Of a DNA stretch of 64,000 nt, positions 1-9,000 are shown one piece after another. The DNA lies in assembly GCF_000517105.1 (NCBI RefSeq), contig NZ_KI912153.1, forward strand, positions 1-64,000. Direction: 5' to 3'. Both the position numbers and the translations under genes were made by a program. This DNA is from Fischerella sp. PCC 9605 (GTDB lineage: Bacteria; Cyanobacteriota; Cyanobacteriia; Cyanobacteriales; Nostocaceae). The notes beneath the pieces are model-generated. The model ran no database searches. It saw nothing but the letters and a program-made list of their open reading frames with translations, and was not told where the DNA came from. Every line of letters begins with the position of its first letter. Position 1 is the first letter of the stretch.

Positions 1-3000
1 ATAGAGAGCGATCGCTCTAGACAAATCCCTACTAATACTTCTGGTTTTACTCCCCATGAACGCAAGTAGTGTGCGAGTTGATTTGCTCTTTTGTTGAGTT
101 CGTGGTAGCTTAGCTGTTCCGATTCAAAAACTACAGCCACTGCATCAGGCGTGCGTTCTACTTGCGCTTCAAATAATTGATGGATACACTGCTGTTGAGG
201 ATATTCAACTTCTGTATGATTCCACTCCCGCAGTAATTGATGCTGTTCAAATTCCCTCAACAGTGGTAACTCCGACAAACGCTGTTGTGGATTGGCAACA
301 ACTGCTTCAAGCAACGTTTGCAAATGACCCGCCATCCGACAGATCGTATTTTCCTCAAATAAATCTGTATTGTAATCTAAACTTGCAACTATTCCCCCCT
401 CTACTTCTGTCATGTGGAGTGTCAAATCAAACATGACGTTACGATTATTGTTAGTTTCTAAGGGGGTTAAAGCTAAACCAGGCATTTCTAACGCAGGTAT
501 TGGTGCATTATGAAGCACAAACATCACTTGAAATAGAGGTGTATGACTCAAATTTCGCTGTGGTTCTAGTTCCTGCACTAACAACTCAAAAGGCATATCT
601 TGGTGAGCATAAGCTCCTAAAGTTGTCTCACGTATACGCCTTAGTAATTCTTGAAAACTAGGATTACCACTGAAATTAGTACGTAAGACAAGGGTGTTGA
701 CAAAAAAGCCAATTAGTTGCTCAATCTCGTCCTGGTTGCGATTAGCAATGGGTGAACCCACCAAAATATCTTCCTGACCACTGTAGCGATGTAGTAATGT
801 CTTAAACCCTGCTAACAAGGTCATGAAGAGAGTTGTATTTTGATCGCGGCTAAGTATCTTTAACGCTTGTGTTAAGTCTGGGGATAGAAAAAATGATTTC
901 CTTTTACCAGAGAAACTCTGAATTGCTGGTCGGGGATAGTCTGTGGGTAATTGCAAGACAGGCAAATTTCCACTCAGCTTTTGTTTCCAGTAAGTGAGGA
1001 GATTGTCCAGAACTTCTCCCTGCAAATACTGTCGTTGCCAAACAACAAAGTCTGCATACTGAATAGGTAATTCTGGTAATGGTGAAGGTTGATTCTGGCA
1101 GAAGGCTTCGTAAAGCGTTGTTAATTCTCTAATAATTACTCCCAACGACCAACCATCCGTAACAATGTGATGAATGGTGAATAATAATATGTGTTCTTCT
1201 TTACTTAAGTGTAAGAGAATACAACGCAGCAATGGATCTTCAGTTAAGTTAAAGCATCGCGATGCCTCGCTATCAATAAGTCTTTGAATTTCAATTTCGC
1301 GCTTTGCTTCTGGTAATTCTTGAAAGTCAACTATGGGTAAGGTTAAGTTTAAAGTCGGATGAATTACTTGGACAGATCGTCCTTCAACCGATGTAAAATT
1401 TGTTCTTAATACTTCATGCCGTCGCACGATTTCGTTGAGACTAGATTCCAGTGCTGTGACATTCAGTGAGCCTTTTAAGTATAAACATGTAGGTACGTCG
1501 AATAGTTGACTAACTTTTGTCAACTCTTCTATAAACCACAATCGCTGTTGAGCAAACGATAGAGGTAGGGTTCCCTGCCGTTTTACTGGGCGGATACGTT
1601 GCTGTTCAGCAACTAAAGCTACATTATTTTTACGTATAAAACCCTCTACCAGTTGAGCCAGTTGAGCGACAGTAGGTGCTTCAAACAAACAGCGTAAAGG
1701 TAACTCTAGCTTAAAAGCTTCCCGCAACCTGGAAATAGCTTGGGTCGCCAATAAAGAATGTCCACCCAAATCAAAGAAATTATCATGAATACCGATATGC
1801 TCTTGCTTTAATACCTGACCCCAAATATCAGCAACGATCTCCTCTGTGGGAGTACGAGGTGCAACAAAACCCAATTCAGATTCATTCTTGAAACTTGGTA
1901 CAGGTAATGCGCGGCGATCTACTTTACCACTGGGAGCCAGGGGCAATGCTTCGAGCAGTACAATTGCAGAAGGAACCATATGCCCTGGTAGCTTTTGTTG
2001 AAGAAAATCACGTAACTGTTGGACTAGCTGATTACTAGTTGCATCATCCTGACAAAACTCAGACTTAGGCACAACATAAGCCACCAAGCGTTTATCATCA
2101 CCGTTGTGTTCTCTAACTACAACTACCGCTTCCCTAACTGCTTGGTGTTGAACCAAAAATGCCTCAATCTCTCCCAACTCAACCCGGAAACCGCGAAGTT
2201 TCACCTGATGGTCAATACGTCCGAGGAATTCTATATTGCCATCACCAAGCCATCTTCCCAAATCTCCAGTTTTATAGATTAAATCTGGGCGATTTGCTGG
2301 TAAGTTGTTGCTCGCATCTGTAAACGGGTTAGGAACAAAGCTTAATTTAGTTTTTTCTTCGTTTTTCCAGTAACCAGCACCCACACCAATTCCCGATACA
2401 CAAATCTCTCCTGGAGCACCAATCGGTAATAATTGCATTTGCCGATCGAGAATGTAGAGATTTAAGTTTGCTAAGGGTTTACCAATTGGAACTGTTCGCT
2501 GATTTTCTGGCAAAGGCTTGTCAACGATAAACTGGGTGATATCATCTGCTGCTTCAGTCGGACCGTAAGCATTCGCAATTTTGACGGAGGGATATATCTG
2601 CAACCACTTATTTACCCAACTTACTGATACCGGTTCCCCCACAACCATCATCCATTTCAAAGATGGTAATTCTCTTTCGGCAATTGCTAGCCTTGAAGTA
2701 TATTCTAGTAAGCTGCCAAATAATGCTGGTACTAATTCAACAACTGTAATTTTTGATGATTTGAGTACTTGGAATAGTTTTTCAGGAATCGCAACAGTTT
2801 CAAGATCTACTATTACCGTCTTTCCACCGATGAAAAGTGGTGCCAAAAATTGCCAGACAGAAATATCTGTTGAAGAAGGGGCGCTTTGCAGAAAACAAAA
2901 TTCTTCTGTTAATTCCAACTCATCAAATTGAGCATAAATATGATTGACTGCACCATCATGTCTGACTATTGCTCCTTTGGGTAGTCCTGTGGAACCTGAT

Positions 3001-4313
3001 GTATACAGCATGTAAGCTGGATCGCCAGCATCATTCATCTGTTCTACATTATGGGTAGAGAGATTATAAAAATCAAACTTATTGTATATTTTTAACTCTG
3101 CGTTATTATCAAGAAGTGTACGTTCGGGAATTACATCATCTAAACAAATAATAGATGATAATTGCGAACAATCTTCTCGCAAGTCTGATAAGCTGTTTAA
3201 TAGCGAAAAATCTGTTAATAGACATCTCACTTCACTATTAGATAACATATATTTAATTCGATTTGGTGGGTAAGTACTATCAATGGGTACATATGCACCA
3301 CCTGCCTTGTATATCGCAAGGATAGCAACAAGGAAATTGATATCGCGGTCTTTAAAAATACCTACAAACTCTCCTTTGCAGACTCCTAATTTTCTCAATA
3401 ATCCGGCTAGTTGATTAGCTTTTTCGTTTAACTCTTTATATGTTAGTTGAGTTTCTTTATGAATAACAGCTATATTGCTTGGAGTCTGAGATACTTGCTG
3501 TTCAAATAATTGATTGATTGTTTGCTCAACTGGATAGTCTTTAATATTGTTATTATATTGTTTTAGCAACTGGTGTTGATCGGAGTCTTTCAAGAAAACA
3601 ACATCTGATATTTTAGTATCAACATTGTTGATAATACTTTCAAGAACATTAGTATAATATTTACTTATAAATTCTATATTTTCATCTTTAAAAAGATGTT
3701 GATTGTACTCTATATTAGCACTAATATTTTCACTGTTAATTAAAAAAGAAAATGTGATGTCATTATTGAGGTTATTTAAATTGTTTTTGTTATGAATATT
3801 TTCTAATAAAACTATGATATCAAAAAATGGACAACGATTCGGACTTGTTGGTATTTCTAATAACTGAATTAATTCATCAAAATGATAGTTTTGATGACTA
3901 TAAGCACCAATAACTGAATCTTGAACTTGAAACAAAAAATCTTTGAATGTAAGTTGAGGTATCACCTGAGTCCGCAGGGGAATAACTTTGCTATTTAAAT
4001 CATTAGTACCAATTTTTTCATATATCGGTATTCCGACAATAACATCATTGTTTTGAGTGTATTTTTGCAGCAGTATATTCAATACAGATACAAGGATCAA
4101 GTATATTGAAAAGTAAGAACCTTTAGCTAGCTTAATGATTGCTTGAGATAAATCATGCGATAAATCAAAGCTAAGAGACTTATTTTTAGTAATAGAAAGT
4201 GAAGGTCTTATATAGTCCAGAATCAGATTTGTTTCTGGCAGTTCTCCTGATAATTTATTGATCCAATAAATCTTTTTAGAAAATAATTTATTTGTGCGTA
4301 AATGCATACCCAT
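1..4313 (-). CDS. Non-ribosomal peptide synthetase, partial (half C-A-T-C-A...)
   Basis: The 3' part lies beyond the left edge; 1437 codons are open. Domains in order: only the C-terminal half of a condensation domain (about 1-290, no HHxxxDG lobe), an adenylation domain (TSGSTG near 437, YGPTEA), a carrier domain (FFDLGGHSLL near 850), a complete condensation domain (RHEVLRT, HHIVTDGWS near 1050) and the first part of a second adenylation domain. Reading the specificity pocket of the first A domain by eye gives D-I-W-E-M-V-A-D-D; the closest signature I recall is that for 2,4-diaminobutyrate, so an amino acid of that kind is a weak prediction. The start is set by a good ribosome site. It is the last visible gene of the operon and should act after the stand-alone C protein. 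The headless C domain is odd; the rest looks intact. Confidence 0.93.
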   Translation of the reverse strand, partial: MGMHLRTNKLFSKKIYWINKLSGELPETNLILDYIRPSLSITKNKSLSFDLSHDLSQAIIKLAKGSYFSIYLILVSVLNILLQKYTQNNDVIVGIPIYEKIGTNDLNSKVIPLRTQVIPQLTFKDFLFQVQDSVIGAYSHQNYHFDELIQLLEIPTSPNRCPFFDIIVLLENIHNKNNLNNLNNDITFSFLINSENISANIEYNQHLFKDENIEFISKYYTNVLESIINNVDTKISDVVFLKDSDQHQLLKQYNNNIKDYPVEQTINQLFEQQVSQTPSNIAVIHKETQLTYKELNEKANQLAGLLRKLGVCKGEFVGIFKDRDINFLVAILAIYKAGGAYVPIDSTYPPNRIKYMLSNSEVRCLLTDFSLLNSLSDLREDCSQLSSIICLDDVIPERTLLDNNAELKIYNKFDFYNLSTHNVEQMNDAGDPAYMLYTSGSTGLPKGAIVRHDGAVNHIYAQFDELELTEEFCFLQSAPSSTDISVWQFLAPLFIGGKTVIVDLETVAIPEKLFQVLKSSKITVVELVPALFGSLLEYTSRLAIAERELPSLKWMMVVGEPVSVSWVNKWLQIYPSVKIANAYGPTEAADDITQFIVDKPLPENQRTVPIGKPLANLNLYILDRQMQLLPIGAPGEICVSGIGVGAGYWKNEEKTKLSFVPNPFTDASNNLPANRPDLIYKTGDLGRWLGDGNIEFLGRIDHQVKLRGFRVELGEIEAFLVQHQAVREAVVVVREHNGDDKRLVAYVVPKSEFCQDDATSNQLVQQLRDFLQQKLPGHMVPSAIVLLEALPLAPSGKVDRRALPVPSFKNESELGFVAPRTPTEEIVADIWGQVLKQEHIGIHDNFFDLGGHSLLATQAISRLREAFKLELPLRCLFEAPTVAQLAQLVEGFIRKNNVALVAEQQRIRPVKRQGTLPLSFAQQRLWFIEELTKVSQLFDVPTCLYLKGSLNVTALESSLNEIVRRHEVLRTNFTSVEGRSVQVIHPTLNLTLPIVDFQELPEAKREIEIQRLIDSEASRCFNLTEDPLLRCILLHLSKEEHILLFTIHHIVTDGWSLGVIIRELTTLYEAFCQNQPSPLPELPIQYADFVVWQRQYLQGEVLDNLLTYWKQKLSGNLPVLQLPTDYPRPAIQSFSGKRKSFFLSPDLTQALKILSRDQNTTLFMTLLAGFKTLLHRYSGQEDILVGSPIANRNQDEIEQLIGFFVNTLVLRTNFSGNPSFQELLRRIRETTLGAYAHQDMPFELLVQELEPQRNLSHTPLFQVMFVLHNAPIPALEMPGLALTPLETNNNRNVMFDLTLHMTEVEGGIVASLDYNTDLFEENTICRMAGHLQTLLEAVVANPQQRLSELPLLREFEQHQLLREWNHTEVEYPQQQCIHQLFEAQVERTPDAVAVVFESEQLSYHELNKRANQLAHYLRSWGVKPEVLVGICLERSLS

Positions 4314-4318
4314 TTTTT

Positions 4319-4324
4319 CTCCTT
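4319..4324 (-). promoter_or_regulatory. Ribosome binding site fixing the start of the edge NRPS
   Basis: An AAGGAG sequence on the minus strand sits 5 bases before the ATG at 4313. It supports this start, so the protein really begins inside a condensation domain rather than being the tail of an overlooked longer gene. The 298 bases between this gene and the stand-alone C gene contain stop codons and no other obvious gene. Confidence 0.7.
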
Positions 4325-4611
4325 GTCGCCAAGTAATGGTTAAGTTGTAAATATGATTATGTCAATGGGATTTGGTATTCACTTACTCATTAGAAGAGTT
4401 TCTGCTCGTAGAACATCCTGAAACAGGGTGGGCATATCAATTATTAAAGGTAGAAAAGTTTTAATTCCTGTATCATTATGCTGTGTTAACTGTTTAACTA
4501 CACAGAGCGAAAGTCCAATCAAATAAGTAAGTAGGCGGAAATAAACATCATTATGTTAGGTAATATAAAATTGCTGAAACCCTTACTAATGACAAAGGAA
4601 AAATGACGCTC

Positions 4612-6021
4612 CTAACTAGTTAACTGTATTTGTGCCGACCTACTGAATGCTTCTTTTTCTAACATTGAAGTAACTTCTTGCTCTTCTGGCGTCAAAAATG
4701 CTAAGTCTTTAATTTTGACATTAGGATTAGTTATCATCTGTTGCACGAGCATTTCAATATCTTCGAGTATTCCGGCAATAGTATCAGTATCAAATCTTCT
4801 AGAATCATAGGAGAAAGCTATTAATAACTCTTCATTTGGGTAGACAACTAAATTCAGAGGATAGTTATTTCTGTAATACAATTCAGTATATTGAATTTCT
4901 AAATTTATCTTACATTCTTGTAAAAATTGGCTGACTGGAAAGTTTTCAATCACCACAATACTTTCAAATAAAGTTAAGTTTCGCGGTACTTCACTCCATC
5001 CATGAATTTCCGTCAATGGAGTATATTCATAGTCACGTGCTTCAACCAGTTGAGTCTGTAAATGCTGTAGCCATGACAACAAAGACTGTTCAATATCTAT
5101 CTGGACATAGATTGGCAATGTATTAACAAACATACCAACCATTGACTCTGCTCCCTCCAAATCTACCGGGCGTCCAGTAACAGTACAGCCATATAGTATG
5201 TTGTTGCGTCTGGTATAGCGGTTGAGGAGAATAACCCAGATACCGTTAACTATGGTAGCGAGGGTAAGACGATGTTGTATCGCCAAGGACTGTATTGCCT
5301 GTGTGCTTGTTGATGATAGCTTAATTCTTTCTTCATCGTACCTTTCTTCCTGAGTAGACAATTGGTCAATTTTTTCTATGTAAGTGAGAGAAGTTGGTGC
5401 TTTAACACCTTGTAATGCTTGTCGCCAAAAAATTTCGGCTCTAGATATGTCCTGCTGCTGCAACCAGTCAACGTAGTCTCTAAAAGGACGAGTAGGTGCT
5501 AAAGATATTTCTTTATTCTGAGAAAGTGCTTTATAAATTTGCACAAAATCCTGGATTATTAGTGGACCTGTCCAACCATCTATGATGATGAAGTGATAGC
5601 TCCAAATAAATTGATAGTAGTCATCAGCAAGACGAACTAAAGTTTGACGCATCAGACATGGCTGGGAAAAGTCAAAACCTTGCTTGCGATCGCTGAGAAT
5701 AAAAGATTCTAATTGTTTTTTTTGTTCAACTGGCTCCAGATTACGCCAGTCATGCTGATTTAGGGGTACTTTTACTTGTTTGTATACAACTTGTAGTGGG
5801 GTTTCAGCTTCTTTCCAATAAAATCCAGTACGTAAAATTGTGTGTCTATCAACTACAAGTTGCCAAGCCTTTTCAAAGGCATCGATATCAGGATTGCCAC
5901 GCAAAGTGAAGATATGCTGGAAAAAATATAGTGCAGATTGTTCAGAATATAAACAATGGAAGAGAATGCCCTTTTGTACAGGGGTGAGTTCGTATATATC
6001 TTCAATATTTTCTGCTTTCAT
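4612..6021 (-). CDS. Free-standing NRPS condensation domain protein
   Basis: A 469-residue protein consisting of a single condensation domain. The N-terminal motif LTPVQKGILFHCL resembles the class that accepts D-configured donors, and the C-terminal lobe (GRPVDLEG, MVGMFVNTLP) is complete. At the active site the sequence reads YHFIIIDGW, so the second, catalytic histidine of HHxxxDG is phenylalanine; the first His and the Asp remain. It starts 7 bases after the PKS gene and is followed by an NRPS that lacks the N-lobe of its own first condensation domain. It may condense between the two proteins, serve as a scaffold, or be inactive. No carrier or adenylation domain is present. Confidence 0.9.
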   Translation of the reverse strand: MKAENIEDIYELTPVQKGILFHCLYSEQSALYFFQHIFTLRGNPDIDAFEKAWQLVVDRHTILRTGFYWKEAETPLQVVYKQVKVPLNQHDWRNLEPVEQKKQLESFILSDRKQGFDFSQPCLMRQTLVRLADDYYQFIWSYHFIIIDGWTGPLIIQDFVQIYKALSQNKEISLAPTRPFRDYVDWLQQQDISRAEIFWRQALQGVKAPTSLTYIEKIDQLSTQEERYDEERIKLSSTSTQAIQSLAIQHRLTLATIVNGIWVILLNRYTRRNNILYGCTVTGRPVDLEGAESMVGMFVNTLPIYVQIDIEQSLLSWLQHLQTQLVEARDYEYTPLTEIHGWSEVPRNLTLFESIVVIENFPVSQFLQECKINLEIQYTELYYRNNYPLNLVVYPNEELLIAFSYDSRRFDTDTIAGILEDIEMLVQQMITNPNVKIKDLAFLTPEEQEVTSMLEKEAFSRSAQIQLTS

Positions 6022-6028
6022 TTATTTT

Positions 6029-9000
6029 TTACTCACTTGTTTGGTTAATTCTTGCCAGAAACTGATCCAATTTTTGTTTGTTCAAGTTAGCTTTTGGAAA
6101 GTCGGAAGGTGTATACATTACTGTTTCAATAGACTGACACTTAACAATCAGCGATCGCAATGCTTCTAGAAAATTATTTGCCAATTTTTCAATTGTTTCT
6201 CGCCGATGAATTGCTTGGTTGTATATCAAATGAAATTGCAATTCATCTTTAACAACAATTCCATTAATCTCTAGCAAATAAACTCTGTTGGTAGGTGTAC
6301 TATAGCTGAGTCCTTTCGATTTTTGGGGGAGACAAAATAAAGACAGCTCTGAAATCATTTGGTCATATTGACCTAAGTAGTTGAAACTCACTTCACTCTG
6401 AGGAAAAGCTTGCAGTTTCGATTGGATCTCCTGCTCGCTGCTCAAGTACTGTAGTATGCCATAGCCGATACCAGTGTTCGGAATGCTACGCAAATACTCT
6501 TTTATTGTGATTAATGAATCTCCTTGGTCTGCAGATTCTGTTGTATCCAAAATAACTGGAAAATAAGTAGTAAACAAACCAACAGTACGGGATAGATTTA
6601 TATCTTTGAAGATTTTTTCTCTACCATTACCTCTAATATCCACCCGCAGTTTCCGTTCTCCCGTCCATTTTGCAAAAGCTTGCACCAAAGCTGTGAGTAA
6701 CACATCATTGATTTGAGTATTATAGGCTTTGTGTATCTCCTCCAGTAGAGCTTTTGTTTCTTGTTTATTTAGACAAACTGATACTATATCTGCATTAGCT
6801 GCTGTATTATCACCTGTTGAATAGTCAACAGGTAAGCGGCTAAATGGTTTTTGCATTTCTTGGAGCCAATAGTCCCGTTCTGGGATCATTTCTGAAGATT
6901 CAGCATACTCTTGTAGACATTCTACCCACTGCATATATGAGGTAGTATTATCTGGCAAATGTATCGCCTTGCCCTGACTGATTTGCTGATAAGCTGTTTG
7001 CAAGTCTTCTAGCAAAATTTGCCAAGAGACACTCTCAACTGCAAGGTGATGAATGATAATTAGCAGGTAGCTAGTTTGTTGTGGCGCTAGGTCAAAGAAG
7101 GCAAACCGTACAAGTGAACCTTCAAATAAGTTCAAACTTGCCTCTAGTTCCGCAGCTTGTGATTCTATCGCGAGTTCTCGCTCAATTTCTGGTATTGTCG
7201 ACAAATCTACTCGTTTCAATTCAATAGTATCATGAAAACTGGCATAACTTTGTTGCCAGCCAGATTCTGTTTGGATAAAACGTAGGTGAAATGCATCATG
7301 ATGTTGAATCAAATGCTGTAAAGCCTGCTCTAACAAATTGGGATCGCATATTTGCTGCATTTCCAGTAGTAAAGACTGGTTGCAATGATGTATATCGGGC
7401 TGATTTTGCGTCAGGAACCAATGCTGAATCGGTGTAAGGTGTAACTCTTGTGTTTCTAAATCTTGCTCAGCTTGGATGGTTTGAATAATAGATAAGTTTG
7501 CCGCTAATTCATCAATTGTCTGGTGTTGAAAAAACTGTTGAGCTGTTAATTTCAAGCCTACTTGATTAGCTTTGGCAGCGATTTGAATCGCGGTTATGGA
7601 ATTTCCACCCAACTCAAAAAAGTTGTCATAGATACCTATCCGATCAATTCCAATAACTTGCTGCCAGAGATCGGCTAGCATTCGCTCGATTTCGTTACGG
7701 GGAGGTATGTAATCATTTCCTAGATTAGGGCGGGGATGATTTGCTTTAGAGGGATTTAGTAAAGATAATTTTTCCTCCAAAAGCGTTAATCCCTCTTCCA
7801 AATACTGAAAAGAATTATTCTGCTCAATTACAGCTTGGAAATCTTGTGTTGATACAACAACTTGGGATAACCTACATTGCAGAATGCGATTAAAAGCATC
7901 AACACCTTCTTGAGGCAATATCCCTTTTTTTAGACTTTCTTCACGCCCTTGTCTAATTTCGCTTGGCATTACAGTCTTAACTGCCATCCCTACTTCTTGC
8001 CAAGCATCCCAATTTATCGATACTGTGAGTTGAGCAAATGTGGAATTATTACGGTGAGCATAAGCATCTAGAAAGGCATTGGCTGCACAATAATCTACCT
8101 GCCCAAATTCACCTAATATAGAAGTTTTGGATGAAAAAAGCACAAATAAATCTAGATTTATATTCTTTAAAATCTCTCCCAAGACTAATGTGCCTTTAAC
8201 TTTTGGTGCTAATACATTGGTTGCCATATCCCGCGTCTTGAGTTGGATGACACCACCACCAGCAATACCAGCCGCATGGATGACACCATTAATTTGACCA
8301 AATTTCTGTAATGCTTGAGCAATTACCGCCTGCATTTGCTCGGAATTGGTTACATCGGCATTTTTGACCTCAACTTGTGCTCCCAATTCTTCAAGTCTTA
8401 GCACTTTTTGTATCTTACGACTGACAGCATCTTCGCTATCATGATTTACTAGCCATTGTTCCCACTCGGAACGCTCAGGTAGTCCCCCTCGCCCGATTAG
8501 TATTAACTTAGCTTGTAATGTCTTTGCTAGATGTTCTGCCAATACTAAACCAATGTCTCCGAGTCCACCAGTAATTAAGTAAACTCCACCTTCTCTTAAC
8601 TTAGTTTTGCCTGCAATGCGCTCATCTAACGGGATAGCTTCAAACGTTTGAATCCAACGGTGATATCCACGATAGGCAACTATCTCATTAGTCTGTTGTA
8701 ATGTTAATTCTGCTACCAGGTTATCTATGAGTTTTTCTGATAAAGGGGTTTGAGCAGAATGCATCACTACATCAACACTACTGCAATTGATGTTCGGATA
8801 TTCCTTGGGAATTACCTTGCATGGCCCTAATACCGTAGCCTTCTCTGGGCATAAACTTTCATCGCCAGTTACATTATGGATATTGCTGGTTACGACCATC
8901 AGCTTTGAGGAATCCGAAATATTTTGTCTTCCTATTGCTTGTGCTAAAAACAGCAGGCTATAGAAGTCAAGATACTGCAAATCTTCTAACAATTCTGGCT

